A stretch of DNA of 64,000 nt from Vesta saturnalis (GCA_036346205.1 JARFJB010001278.1:7991001-8055000); one strand, 5' to 3'; numbered from the stretch's first letter, positions 1 through 12,293 are shown. The notes: a model not told the origin generated them from the letters alone. A program made the numbers and translations.

Positions 1-481
1 TTTCACGGCCTGCTTATTGTTAGACTCTTTAATAAAATACATTTTTTTAAATTTTCTTTGTTGTTTTTAAAAATAGGTAGTACATGTGCTATATCATTGT
101 AAAGAGGATAAAAAAACACGATCAATTATTTCAAAGCCGACTTGTCGTTCCATAAGAAAAATTTAATTTAGGGGTTGAAACTAAAAAATAGAAAGTGCAA
201 ATAGAAATCCAAATTGATATTTAAATTCTGCATAAAAAATATCTTAAGAAAGTGCAAATGAAATTTATATGTCTAATATAACAAAAAAGATATTACAAGA
301 AAAAGAAATTTGACATTTTTCTTTTTCTTGCCATAAGTCTTAAAATACATGGAAATTTGGAAATTGGAGAGTGTCCTTTAATTTCACTAATCCTTAGGAG
401 TAATTCATCTAATTTAACCCAATCTGTATCTTTTATAATAAGCGAGATCCCCATGCTGGAAATGTTATCTGGGACACGTTG

Positions 482-484
<3 letters not shown>
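1..484. other. AT-rich DNA, no gene seen
   Basis: No coding or RNA signal was recognised. The sequence is AT-rich with homopolymer runs. The only open frame runs into the microsatellite that follows and encodes an alternating Tyr-Ile tail, so it is an artefact. Confidence 0.6.

Positions 485-543
<59 letters not shown>
485..543. repeat. (AT)n microsatellite
   Basis: About 30 pure AT units. Its right edge coincides with the left end of the foldback element that starts at 544. Confidence 0.95.
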
Positions 544-548
<5 letters not shown>

Positions 549-2011
549 GTGAACTGAATTTAATTTCGTATACAGAATATCGAAAACCGTAAATTATTAG
601 AGTATCGTTAAATGAAATATTTCGTAATTTGTTGGTAATAGTATAAGAAGTATTGTTTTTGACTAGTTCCGAATATTGACTAAAATCGAATAATGCTCAT
701 TTTCTTTTGTAAGACTTAAGTCGTTGTTATTAAACAGATATCAAAAATTACTTAAACTTTTATTAAAATAAAATTTATCTAGACACAAGTTGCCATACAA
801 ACATTTCAGAGATACGACGTTTATGTTCTTTTAGGACCTCAACAATATTTTTTAAATACGGACCTGGATTTTTACTACAATTTTTGTAATGTTCTTATAG
901 CTTAATACAATGATATAAAATTCTTGACTATTCTACTACGTTTCGTCTGTGAAAATCATCATCTTTATGGTTTCTTACTGAAATGAATTAAATTTTTACT
1001 ACATTTCTTTGTAGGTTTTGTATAATCTTAATACACTGCTATGGCATACCTAACATATACATTTCATCTATGATCATCATCTATAAGCCTTTGTAATAGT
1101 CTTTAAATCAGTATTTATAAAAATAATGATAATCACAAAATTTAACAGTTTATTTTACATCTAATGATAATGAACAAATGTGATATTTTAAGACACCGAA
1201 ATGGTGGATGCAGCGACATCAAACATGTCAAGGAGGATTGAACTATGTATTCAACAGAATGGATTTCATTTTGAGCAACTTTCATAGCTGGTTTTTAAAA
1301 ATACTCTAATTTTATTTGCTACTGTTAGGTCAGTCTTAAAATATCACATTTGTTCATTATCATTAGATGCAAAAATAAACTGTTAAATTTTGTGATTATC
1401 ATTATTTTTTTATAAATACTGATTTAAAGACTACTACAAAAGGCTTATAGATGATGATCATAGATGAAATGTGTATGGTTAGGAATGCCATAGCAGTGTA
1501 TTAAGATTATACAAAACCTACAAAGAAATGTAGTAAAAAATTTAATTCATTTCAGTAAGAAACCATAAAGATGATAATTTTTCACAGACGAAACGTAGTA
1601 GAATAGTCAAGAATTTTATATCATTGTATTAAGCTATAAGAACCTTATAAAAAATTGTAGTAAAAAATCCAGGTCCGTATTTAAAAAAATATTGTTGAGG
1701 GTGGTCCTGAAAAAACAAAACGTCGTATTGAAATGTTTGGTATGGCAAGTTGTAGAAAATTTAATTTAAAAAAAAAAGTTTAGAGTAATTTTTTTTGATA
1801 TCTGTTTTAATAACAACGCTAGTCTTACATAACGAAAATGAGCATTTTCGGATTTTGTCGAATATCTCCGGAACTAGTAGGAAAAAACCAAACTTCTTTA
1901 TACTCATGTACTACCCAACAAATTATGAAACTTATTTCTCATTTAACCGATACTCTATCTATTACGGTTTTCGATATCTCTGTATACGCAAATTAAATTC
2001 GGTTTACCCTG
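544..2011. mobile_element. 1.47-kb foldback element, arms about 650 bp, DD41D-derived
   Basis: The left arm (544 to about 1195) is the reverse complement of the right arm (about 1330-2011), with a loop of about 130 bp. Matching landmarks include the stretch that reads TTATTAAACAGATATC near 730 and its complement near 1797, and the CACATTTGTTCATTATC block on both sides of the loop. The right terminus reads GGTTTACCCTG followed by TA; the left terminus begins right after TA at the edge of the (AT)n tract. TA flanks and the ACAGGGT-type end point to Tc1/mariner-type mobilisation. No transposase frame is intact. The loop retains what looks like the last 27 codons of a DD41D-type transposase, so I infer an internal-deletion derivative of a long-TIR autonomous element. 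Arms have diverged by small indels, so it is not recent. Confidence 0.75.
1204..1287 (+). pseudogene. Remnant of Tc1/mariner-type transposase C-terminus
   Basis: An uninterrupted frame in the hairpin loop reads 27 residues to a TAG stop and ends in NGFHFEQLS. DD41D transposases in this window end in the same pattern (an Arg/Met-rich helix, then a short NEGNHFEHYL-type tail before the stop). Everything upstream of this tail has been deleted and replaced by the inverted-repeat arm. The frame is short, so chance cannot be fully excluded, but both the position just before the terminal repeat and the tail motif are as expected. Confidence 0.5.
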
Positions 2012-2015
2012 TATA

Positions 2016-2584
2016 CAGGGTGAATCTTATTTAATCCGCCAAAATTAAAGGAGCACTAGAACTCATCATTATAAGCAAAAAAGTTCATATATACATGGGT
2101 CCGGAAATGCTTCGTTTTCGAGATACAGGGTGTCAAAGTTGAAAAAAGAAATCGCGATTTCTTCAATATGTTTTGACGGTTTCGAAATAATTTCATGAAA
2201 TTTCGTATACGGGGTTTTTTTTTGGGGCAGTCGTTTGAACAGTTGTTATCAAAAGAACGTGTTTACTTTTAATATTAATTTATTTTCTTGTTTTTTAATA
2301 TTGGATATTTTAGTGCTCCTTACAAGTTTTAAATAAATAAGACCACAACTAAATGGACCACAAATTTGAATATTTCATTTCAAAAAACCATCGTATACGA
2401 AATTTCATGAAATTATTTCGAAACAGTGGAAAGGTATTGAAGAAAACGAGATTTCTTTTTTCAACTTTGACACCCTGTATCTCGGAAATGAAGCATTTCC
2501 GGACCCATGTACATATGAACTTTTTTGCTTATAATGATGAGTTCTAGTAGTCCTTTAATTTTGGCGGATTAGATAAGATTCACC

Positions 2585-2585
<1 letters not shown>
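2016..2585. mobile_element. 570-bp foldback MITE, arms about 205 bp
   Basis: The left arm (2016 to about 2222) starts CAGGGTGAATC and is complementary to the right arm (about 2380-2585), which ends GATTCACCG. Both contain the block that reads GGGTCCGGAAATGC or its complement. The loop of about 155 bp has no coding signal. TA flanks both ends, and the right end lies directly against an (AT)n tract. It abuts the preceding element: only about 4 bp separate the two termini, with TA on each side. Non-autonomous, probably mobilised by a Tc1/mariner-type transposase. Confidence 0.75.

Positions 2586-2640
<55 letters not shown>
2586..2640. repeat. (AT)n microsatellite
   Basis: Uninterrupted TA/AT units between two foldback elements. 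Confidence 0.95.
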
Positions 2641-2643
<3 letters not shown>

Positions 2644-2857
2644 ACAAGACATTTTTGTTTAAAACTTGTGTAAATAAACGTACAATTAATTCAACGTTTC
2701 GGGAACGTCCTTGAAAAAAAAAAAAATAGTTACCTTATTTCAATTTCTGTAATTGTCAAATAAATTCTTGACAAAGGGAACAAAGGACGTTCCCGAAACG
2801 TTGAATTAATTGTACGTTTATTTACACAAGTTTTAAAGAAAAAATGTCTTGTTTAAA
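2641..2857. mobile_element. 217-bp hairpin element with hammerhead-like core
   Basis: Arms of about 72 bp (2641-2714 and 2784-2857) are near-perfect reverse complements and enclose a loop of about 70 bp. The inner end of each arm carries ACGTTCCCGAAACGTTGAA. On the plus strand, 2776-2781 (GGGAAC) can pair with 2789-2794 (GTTCCC), followed by GAAA at 2795-2798 and preceded by TTGACAA, which is two mismatches from the hammerhead CUGANGA core. I infer a Penelope- or MITE-type terminal hairpin. It is flanked by (AT)n on both sides. Confidence 0.55.
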
Positions 2858-2885
2858 CATTAATACTTGTGGAAATCTAAATAGA

Positions 2886-2887
<2 letters not shown>

Positions 2888-2963
<76 letters not shown>
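2888..2963. repeat. (AT)n microsatellite
   Basis: About 38 AT units. The short open frame across it is an artefact. Confidence 0.95.
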
Positions 2964-2967
<4 letters not shown>

Positions 2968-3228
2968 ACGTGTCCAAGATAAGGAGGGCCAGTACAGGGA
3001 TATCGAGAACCGTAAAAGATACGAAGTCGGTTAAATAGCAAGAAAGTTGCGCATTTTGGTGCTTAACAAAATGCTATTTTGAAATCTAAAAAATTTCGAT
3101 TGGTTCCGGAGATATCCGCAAAAAACCGAAATTTTGCAAAATCGTTTTAATTTTTTACTGGGTCTGTTTCAAGAGGAATTTTAAAATAAGTGGTACTTTC
3201 TCATAGCCACTTTTTCCCTCTACAAGAT
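2964..3228. other. Single arm related to the first foldback family
   Basis: The start (TATCGAGAACCGTAAAAG, followed by a block ending GAGATATCCGC) resembles the outer arm of the 544-2011 element, where ATCGAAAACCGTAAA occurs. No matching inverted partner was found nearby, so this looks like a solo terminal-repeat relic sitting between (AT)n and the DD41D copy. Confidence 0.35.
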
Positions 3229-3593
3229 GGCGTTATTAAATTTGAAATCCGACGTTTCGTCTTTGACCGAGCATCATCAACTTCATTTTTTTAAATACGG
3301 CTCTGATTTTCTAATATCAAATTGTTGAAGCTCTTTCAATTCTGAATTCAACAATGTACCACACTTGGCGGTTTAGGTATGTTTTAGACCTTATTTGAGT
3401 ATTATTAAAAGTTTTACTCGAATCGAAGCTGCCTTGTAAAATCTCAGCTATGTCAATTTATCGAAAAATCACTTTTTTTTTAGGTTTATAAATAAATTAG
3501 TTATTACCAATAGTTTTTACAATAATAAGTATTTACAACAAAGGATATTACAAAAATAACAACGAAACTAGTATCAAAGAGTAGAATTTAAGT

Positions 3594-5697
3594 TCATAGG
3601 TAGTGTTCGAAATGATTGCCCTCATTCTCTAAACATAAATAGCATCTCATAACTGTAGCTTCTAAAACATTAATCAGCATAACTGGTGTTATACTTTGAA
3701 AAGCTTGAAGCGCCAATCTTCTGAGTTCTTGTTCTGTTTCAAAGTTTTCCTTATAAACATAATTTTCGACAAAGAAATCTAATGGAGTAATGCCGCTTGA
3801 ACGTGCTGGCCATGGCGTTTCAGAATACGTGCTTATAAGTTTTCCTGGAAATTTATTTAAAAGGTACTCATTAACAGCCCTTGAATTATGTGCAGGCGCA
3901 CCGTCCTGTTGGAACCAATGGTTGCGAATTTCTGCTAGAGGTAAATTATCCAGGGCTTCTTCCAAGTCATTTTATAATAAATTGAGGTAATGCTAAGAGT
4001 TTAAATTATAATGGTAAAAAAATGGTCCTATAATTCGTGTTCCCACAATTCCGGCCCACATATAGAATCCAAAACGATGTTGATATCTTGTTTCTTTAAG
4101 TAAATGTGGGTTTTCTGTGGCCCAGTAATGAATATTTCGTCTATTAACAATCCCATTTTTAGTCACCATGCTCTCATCAGACCATATTATCTGATAAGGA
4201 AAAGCTTCATTTTCATGACATTCTCGTGTGTACCATTCACAGAATGTTCGACGCCTTTCTGCAGCATCACCGGGCCTAAGTACTTGACAAATTCTGTATT
4301 TGTATGGATGAAATTTTTGTTTTTTTAAAATAAATTGTGCTGTCGATTTCGCCACACCACCGTTTTGTTCAATTTTCCGAGTTGATATTCCGCGGTTCTC
4401 AATAACTGATAATAATACGTTGTTTACTTTTTCTTCATTACTAGGCTTTTGTCGAGAAAGTACAGATTTCTTAAACGCACCGTATTCTTTAAGATTAACT
4501 ACTAACTTACTAAATGTCCTTTTATTTGGCTGCCTCCTTTCCGGATATTTATTTAAATACATATGTTCCGCTGCATAACAGTTTCGGTTACTTAAAATGA
4601 AACAAGTTATCATATCAAAGGAGGGGGCACGTTTTAAATGTAAAATACCTTTCGGTCAGAATTTAACCAAATTTTTGTATGTTTAAGAACTTGACCAATT
4701 GATCAAATGTCTTCATTGCCTGAAAGCTCAAATCTCAACAGTTTTGGATATACAGGGTCTGCAATATCACTATTTGATACTTTCAATATATCATAAAATG
4801 GACATTTTTGCCAATATTAACGCAAAACTTAGTGAATTTCTACATAAACATTTCTTATTTCCAATGACGGTACAAAGCGGTAGTGATGATGGAGGTAGAC
4901 CTGGGAAACCGGCCTGTCGATGGTGTGAACAGTGAAGACACTAGTATCTTAAAGAATTTTCTTTTCTTAGTTTTGCAAAATAAAGATGAACTTCGACAAG
5001 CGCCTTCTTTATCAAAAGAATCTACTGAAAACTTTATTACAAAATAGTGAGCATAATAAATGAAGCACATCTAACCTTTCTATCTGTCAATCTCCAAAAG
5101 CTTTGTATTTCGCAACGACATCCAATTACAAGGGATTTTTTATGTTAACGGTTTTTTCCGTACCTATATGAAGTTTAAGATATCGCTTTGGTCCTTTGTA
5201 CTTGGACACCCAGTATCAGTATAAACACATTGTGACTATTATGTAGGTATATACAGTTAGCAAATAGTTTATTTTAATATAGACATTTCAATTAAGTTAT
5301 CAGAAAATTAACTAGGAAGTATAATAATACTCAATTAAATCTATTAAAGAAATGAAACACTCTGTATAACGGACGTCTAGGGGACTTAACTTGCAATAAT
5401 AATTTAAATGAAAGTAAAGAAAAGGTTGTAACCAGTAGCACAAAAAATAACATTTCACTAAGTTTTGCGTTAATATTGGCAAAAATGTCCATCTTATGAT
5501 ATATTGAAAGTATCAAATAGTGATATTGCAGACCCTGTATATCAAACACTGTTGAGCTTTGAGCTTTCGGGCAATGAAGACATTTGATCAATTGGTCAAG
5601 TTCTAGAACATATAAAAATTTGTTTAAATTCTGACCGAAAGGTATTTTACATTTAAAACGTGCCCCCTCCTTTCTCTTCATTTGAATAAAGTTCCAT
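3594..5697 (-). pseudogene. DD41D transposase, copy A, split by foldback insertion
   Basis: Cut-and-paste transposase of the IS630-Tc1-mariner superfamily. The start I favour is the ATG at 5697-5695: it gives MELYSNEEK, which runs across the nested insertion into FDMITCFILSNRNC at 4619. A helix-turn-helix region follows, then the first catalytic Asp in WSDE (about residue 146 of the 4613-3993 frame), NIHYWATENPH, WAGIVGTRIIGPFF, the second Asp in QQDGAPAH and the third in TPLDFF. In the less damaged copy at 37.5 kb, 41 residues separate the last two, i.e. DD41D. Lesions: the 1-kb insertion after codon 9, a frameshift near 3990, loss of four residues (WGYV) after PLDFF, and SPD changed to SSG. 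The C-terminus ends NEGNHFEHYL. Confidence 0.85.
4620..5670. mobile_element. 1,051-bp foldback element nested in DD41D copy A
   Basis: Arms of about 225 bp (4620-4846 and 5448-5670) are reverse complements and begin or end with GGAGGGGGCACG and CGTGCCCCCTCC. The interior (about 600 bp) shows no recognisable protein. It lies within the transposase codons between AAA and TTT; the copy at 36.9 kb has AAATTTGATATG intact at this place, so removing the element restores the frame exactly. No target-site duplication is seen. The superfamily is unknown. The absence of a duplication argues against ordinary Tc1/mariner insertion. Confidence 0.7.
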
Positions 5698-5862
5698 ATT
5701 TCAAACAAAATGCACGAAAAACGTTTTTAAAGAAAATAATTTCACAGTAAATGTCAAATTTAATACATCTCTGGGATGTTCATTTTTTTTTCAAAGCCTA
5801 CTTTCTTTCAAATAGATGTAGAAATGTGATAGATACCTGAGACATTGAAACGTACTAAGATA

Positions 5863-6430
<568 letters not shown>

Positions 6431-6960
6431 TTTATTCTACACATAAATTGAAGACGAAAAGTCAGATAAAATTTTTGTCTAAAATATATGGCTACAAAGT
6501 GACAGGCCCTTAAAGTTGAATTTTGAAAATCGTTTTTCGCAAATAACTCGAAAACCTTTAGGAATTTCGAAATACTATCCCCAATGAAAATTATTTCTTT
6601 GTTGACGAGGATGTTTCTGGTTTGATTGGATTGTCTATGAATGGACTGGAAGTATTAGTTTTCACATTGTTCCCGAATACTTTCTATTCCAACTTTTTTT
6701 TGTGATTTTTATGCTTCAGTTACGCCCTCTAGCGGTGATCCTACAATTCTATAAATAATTTCCAGGTTTTTCTTGACCACTTTTGTTATAAAGTTTTTTT
6801 TTCCGAAGCTGTACTATAATCGGTTTCTGATATAGGCCATTAGACATTCTTATTGGGGCATCCGGTACATAGAATGAAATTTGTCACATTTTAAACCTGA
6901 TTACTCTCATGGAGTATGACATCAACACTGTTGTTTTAACTGGAACACCCTGAGTAGTTT
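6431..6960. other. Dispersed-repeat-like DNA ending in a CACCCTG terminus
   Basis: No frame of note. The right end reads GGAACACCCTGA, the terminal motif shared with the other MITEs in the window, so this is probably a non-autonomous element or half of one. I found no clear inverted partner at the left end. Confidence 0.3.
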
Positions 6961-8424
6961 ACATATTTATAATCTGTCCAAATCATGCATTCGGTATTAC
7001 CAACATTCATTTTTTTATTTGAATTCTTGCATCTAGAGTGCTATTACAATTACTTCAAATCCAATTGCTTTGTTTTTTCCCGGACTAAACTTATTTGTAG
7101 GATTTCCGAAACCAATTACAAGGTTCGGCTTGGTCCAAATCTACCTCTAGCCGTTCTACAGGTTGAATCAATCACCAGCCGTCTTGTCTCTCGCATATGG
7201 TTCACTAGTGGTGCTAATACGACCGTGAAGCCTTGAGACTCCGCTTTTAGTCTATGTTTTGTTTTTTTTAAACAGTATTTATTCTAGAAATCAGTTACAG
7301 TAATTTAGACGGAGTGGTGGTCATAAAACTTTTTATTTAAATTACATTCGACATTTATGTGTTATCGTTTATTGTAGAACGTTGACTAATAATGAGTAGA
7401 AGTTGTGTCACCTTTGTGGAAGTTATATTTTCAATGTGAATGTTTTAGTAAAGTTAAGTGACTCTTGTGTAATAATTGTATCAAGTTTTAAAGATCACGA
7501 ACTAAACTGTTGTTTTTAAAGTTTTCGTGAGGATGGAGTTTTAAACTTTCTATGCTATCTACTCTTCTATTAACAAAGATGAAAATTAAATTTTAGTATG
7601 TATGCATTTATTAGGATTGAAAGCAGAGGAATTTCTATCTTTAATTCAGTTAGTTGAATTTGAGCCATTAAACGCTAAACATGTAGCCAGGTAACCAAAT
7701 CGGAAGGCTTGTCAAGACATGATGACGGTGATGTGTTAGTAGCATTAGAATATGAATAGGTGTTACTTTAGCTGTGCAGTAGCACGTTGGGGCTATATTT
7801 ATAGCATTTTGATCTGTGGCATATTTTAGTATTTACGATTCAGGAAACTTGTACTTGACAAAATTTGACAGAAATTAAGCATAGCTTAGAAATGTAAATT
7901 TTGGAAGTTAAAATTATAGTAAAGGCATACTTTAAGCTTAATTACAATAAACTGAATAAATTATTACTATTGAATTGGACTTATTACGATACTTTTAGTG
8001 AAAACATTATTAAGTATTTGACGGTTGACGTTACGTAAAGAAACATTGGTGTGGCAAACATCTTTTACTAATTCTTAGGTTTTTAAATAGTAACTTCTAG
8101 TGACGAGATCAATGATTGGATTGAAGTTCGATTAAGTATTTTGCTCTCGAAATGTCATGACCTTTATGTATATTGCGAGCGCTATGAATTTATTTATTAA
8201 AAGGTGCAACAATTTAAGAAAAATACAACGAAGGAACGAATTACTTATAGAAGATTGTTTTATTGAAGTAGAGATAAATGCAATTATGGCTAAGGCAAAT
8301 GTTACAGTAATGTTTCAGTTTGATTATTTTGGCTTAGAGCAACAAAAGAGTGTCCTTATTTTAACGTAGAGGTTCTGTAGAGTTTTAAGCCCAATTAAAT
8401 TTCGAGTTTAGTTTAGTTTAGTTC
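6961..8424. other. AT-rich DNA, no gene recognised
   Basis: Open frames at 6985-7236 and 8157-8369 have no recognisable domain, no conserved neighbour and ordinary noncoding composition. I see no RNA gene or repeat structure here. Confidence 0.5.
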
Positions 8425-8790
8425 AGACACACCCACACACGCGCGCGCCACGCACACGCACACGAACATGCACACGTACACACGCTCGCACGCACACACC
8501 TATACACGCATGCACGCACGCACGCATCCACGCACGCATCCACGCACGTACACACGCGCGCAAGCACGTACACACGCGCACACGCGTACACGCACACACG
8601 CACACACGTACACGCACACACGCATACACGCACACACGCGCACACACGCACACACGCACACACGCACACACGCACACACGTACACGCACACACGCATACA
8701 CGCGCACACGCGCACATACGCACACACGCACACACGCACACGCACTCACGCACACACGCACTCACGCACACACGCACACACGCACACACA
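8425..8790. repeat. (CACACG)n-type low-complexity tract
   Basis: About 365 bp built from CACACG, CACGCA and CGTACA units. Every reading frame is open on both strands (His-Thr or Cys-Val rich), which is an artefact of the alternating purine-pyrimidine composition. Such tracts can adopt Z-DNA. Confidence 0.95.
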
Positions 8791-9404
8791 ATGAGCTAAT
8801 AAGTCGATTTAGCGATAGTAAAGAAAAAATCGATTGCGTAACCTTCTATACTTACATATGTAGATTGGAAGGTAAAAGTGACAATTGAAAATTGTCAACA
8901 CTATATAAATAATGTAAGGTAAGTGTGGGTAGCAAGTAGCTTTCAAGGCGATTTTGTAGAGTTTATAATCAACGTTACACAATTGTCTTCCGAGGATCCA
9001 GAAATCGGCTACGCTGATTAAACCAAACTGGCTGGAACACATCATTTGTGCGATAAATATTGTATTCTGATGGAAATAAGTGATACACCTATAATAAAAT
9101 GATTATTTTGTTTATACGAAAGTTATTTCCGTAGGCCAAAGCATTACGGAACAATTTCCACCTGATCGAATGCTTCGTGGTGTTATTTATAGGACTTCTT
9201 TTACATATCAACGCAAATGCTTCAGCAGTATTAATCCGAGTCTAAAGGGTAATTTGCTTATGTGACCCTTACTTAAGGATCTCCTCCTATATAAAATTCA
9301 GGCACCTACTTCGTCTTTCTACTAAATTTTGTTCAATTTTCGATTCATATAGATGAACGATAGCTTTTTTTTCTATATTTATAATTTATGTATATGAGAT
9401 ATAT

Positions 9405-9407
<3 letters not shown>
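8791..9407. other. Intergenic DNA, nothing recognised
   Basis: An unsupported 78-codon minus-strand frame (9045-8809) has no domain features. No repeats were seen. Confidence 0.5.

Positions 9408-9455
<48 letters not shown>
9408..9455. repeat. (AT)n microsatellite
   Basis: Pure AT/TA units. Confidence 0.95.
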
Positions 9456-9458
<3 letters not shown>

Positions 9459-10174
9459 ATTGAGTTTTGAGGTTAAGAACTGTGTCTGCCATACGTACCT
9501 ACGGTACTATAACCGGACTTACGATATGGTACAACGGCGTAGTAATCCATCCACATAGTAAGTCTGGCAAGCATGCATTGTGTTCCCATAAAGCGCATAC
9601 TGCACCTGGAGATTCGGGCAGTTTATAAGAACTACACTATGAACTACGAACTGCTAACATTAATTTGTGAATCACGTATTACAAATTACAGAATCGTCTA
9701 GTTAACATAATTGTTAATACGCAGAATATTAAATTATATTTTGATGTATTGTTACAATTTTATACTTCAAACGATGAACGCAGCTTATAAATAGATTTAA
9801 TCGCTTTAAATAGAAATTCCTTGATCTTTTTTGAGAATTTTGCCAATGTATGCAGATATAGGCGGAAATTTTTGTGTGAGAAACATACTCGTTACTTTTT
9901 ACTTACAATGCTAAAAATATTCCAACCCATTTTCATTAATTAGGTCACATGATCAAGAATTTGTATCGTTATTTTAAATTATTTTTAAAATAATGCAAAT
10001 GGTATTACTGTTTTTGCCATGTTAGGCCGCCACACAGATTCATGCTTATTCTTTCTAAGATACAGCCTTTTAAACATCCCTTAACATCATTAACCTTCAA
10101 TGAAGAAATATGTGCTTTAGCAGTGTTGGCGTAAATGTCAAGGCCGGTTAGCGGTGAAACATTTCTCGATCAAA

Positions 10175-10178
<4 letters not shown>
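9456..10178. other. AT-rich DNA, nothing recognised
   Basis: No open frame, RNA structure or terminal-repeat motif was identified between the two (AT)n tracts. Confidence 0.5.

Positions 10179-10226
<48 letters not shown>
10179..10226. repeat. (AT)n microsatellite
   Basis: Pure AT units. Confidence 0.95.
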
Positions 10227-10229
<3 letters not shown>

Positions 10230-10426
10230 ATGCGTTTTCTTTAATCCGAACATATCATTTTGCACACAATGTTCACTTTAAAAAAAACGCGTCAACCTAT
10301 AGGATATGCGCAGTTCACAATTGAAACTGAACCATCCTTTTCAGTATTTGTAGATTATGTGCGTGCTACATAAATACAGAAACTCTAATGTGAATGATAT
10401 GAAGATAATTACAATAAAATTTCAAA

Positions 10427-11411
10427 GTGACCCCCTGACATTCTAAACGCTATCCTAAGCTATTACGAAATTCTTCAACGGTATTTTGTAAACGGACGGG
10501 GTTCAACTCATTACATGCAGTAAATAGGTATACGATTTTTTAATACGTCGACATTCGGAATGGGAGCATCAATATAAATTTTAGATTTCAAATAACCTCA
10601 GAGAAAGAAATCAGTTAGCGACAGATCTGGCGATCGCGGTGGCCAAGTTAAATGACCAAATCTCGCTATCCACTGGCCTGGAAATGTATTAGAAAACTGT
10701 TTCACTGGTCCTGTAGAATGTGGCGGAGCTCCATCTATTTGCAGCCAGGGGTTGTCAACATTCAACTCCACTATTCGTGAAATAGGTAGTATAAGATCGA
10801 AGTAGTTCTAAAAACTTGGTCTATTCAAATTTCCATCAATAAAGTAGGGTCCGATTAAAACATTGCTGATTATTCGAGCCCAAACGTTAATTTTGACGTT
10901 ATATAGTGTATGCGTTAGATTTTGTAAATGAGGATTCGGTCGTGCCCAATATCTGTTTTAGTAAACAAGAAAGTGTATTAGGAAGATAGAAATGAAAAAT
11001 GGAGTTAGGTACATTCCGATAAGTTTGAGAGCTTACTGTACCATTTAAAGAAAACGATCCTACATCTGTGAAGACTATTTTTCTTAAAATTTTCTCATCG
11101 TCGTTGAATAAATTAAATAATGCTTCACAAAAATTGGTGCGTTTAATTTTTGTCGTCATCGTATAGTTGATGATTATAAAATTTGTACGACCTGTATTTA
11201 AATTTTTTTAATGTTTTAAAAGCTCTATTTTTGTGGGAATATGTCACACAACCATCCTTATTAAACTGAGTAACGACGTTATGGATGGTTAAAATAGATG
11301 CGATGTGATCCTCAGGGTATTGTACGGCAAATAAGTTCCACACTCTTCTCAAAGTATTGTTACGCTTGTACCAGTTCAAAATTTGCATTTTCATTTCAGT
11401 GGGAAGCATTT
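10427..11411 (-). pseudogene. DD41D-type Tc1/mariner transposase, copy B (decayed)
   Basis: Reading from MLPTEMKMQILNWYKR at 11409 on the minus strand: N-terminal helix-turn-helix (INGW-type region replaced by RRVWNLFAVQYPEDH), then FCEALFNLFNDDEKILRKIVFTD with the first catalytic Asp in FTD, NVKINVWARIISNVLIGPYF, the second Asp in QIDGAPPH and the third in SLTDFFL, then GYLKSKIY and a C-terminal helix ending RLECQGV. The last two Asp residues are separated by 40 residues because one codon is missing from the usual DD41D spacing. Lesions are several frameshifts (near 11150, 10910 and 10500) and stops (after PSF, in DFFL-stop, and in the C-terminus). It belongs to a different subfamily from copies A and D. 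No terminal repeats were found, so element boundaries are unknown. Confidence 0.8.
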
Positions 11412-12228
11412 TGTAAGTTGAATTGTAGGGCGGTATTTTTAAAAATGTGTGACAGCTGTCAATTTTACGTACTACTCGTTTGAACTACTGCAATAGGTTT
11501 ACTCGTCTTTTTTTTTAATTGAACATAAAGGCAAATACATTGTGTACATTTTGAACATTTATTATGAAATTAATTAATTTTATAATAATTTGTCACACTT
11601 TTATTTGTACACGGCTAACTTGTTATAATAAAAAAAATCTCTTTTTGTTATTCAATTGAAAATATCTCAGAAATTAACGATTTTAGCTATAGGGAGTGCT
11701 TAATAAAAATGAAAGAACATAAAGTGTATTTTTACTTTTTAAAATAAAATAAAGGGTGATTCATTTTAAAAAATTGAGAAAATCATGTGTTCGAGTTTTG
11801 GCTCGCTCTATATTCAATTGGTGCAATAATAAAGAAATAGCACTTTCTCGTAGCACTGTATCAATGTCCAAAAGTTATGCCTGGAAAAAATTATTGTTAG
11901 GTTGTTCTGTCTAGGGTATACCGTACGTTGAAATGAGAATGATTTTAGTGTGCAATTGACTTCACTTTTGAAATACCCTGTATAACCTAACAAAACGCTA
12001 TATTGGAAGCATGGGGGAGATGAGCTTAATCTAAATTTGAAATAATACATAGGGTGTCCCATTTAAAAAAAAAGTATGTTTGGTTCACCCTGGTAATATG
12101 TAACACCCTGTAAATACGAAAATAATTTTATAATGTGAAGTTTAAAGTTGCCTATAATTTTTGTAAATAACTTTTTTTGATATCTCCTTTAATAATGGAT
12201 ATATCGTACTTCGACACACTAATGCCGC

Positions 12229-12233
<5 letters not shown>
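11412..12233. other. Cluster of MITE-like termini, no gene
   Basis: Several ACAGGGTG/CACCCTGTA-type motifs occur here: AAAGGGTGATTCATTTT near 11751, AATACCCTGTATAACC near 11970, ATAGGGTGTCCCATTT near 12049 and ACACCCTGTAAATAC near 12104. They probably mark overlapping non-autonomous Tc1/mariner-type relics, but I could not pair ends confidently. Confidence 0.4.

Positions 12234-12291
<58 letters not shown>
12234..12291. repeat. (AT)n microsatellite
   Basis: Pure TA units preceded by GCACCCTA. Confidence 0.95.

Positions 12292-12293
<2 letters not shown>

Larger units (their letters stand above)
3229..5862 (-). mobile_element. DD41D Tc1/mariner-type transposon, copy A (interrupted, one end lost)
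   Basis: The left 250 bp (from ATGGCGTTATT at 3230) recurs in direct orientation at 36378, although the transposase lies on opposite strands in the two copies. That is only possible if this block is a long terminal inverted repeat present at both ends of the family. The homology with the copy at 36.4 kb ends at 5862, where a Penelope-like fragment begins, so the right terminal repeat is missing. A 1,051-bp foldback element (4620-5670) interrupts the transposase gene. The element is therefore dead as found. Confidence 0.75.

Noticed and set aside
8418..8794. Long overlapping frames rich in Cys-Val or His-Thr on both strands
   Set aside because: They are translations of a CACACG repeat, in which most frames lack stops.
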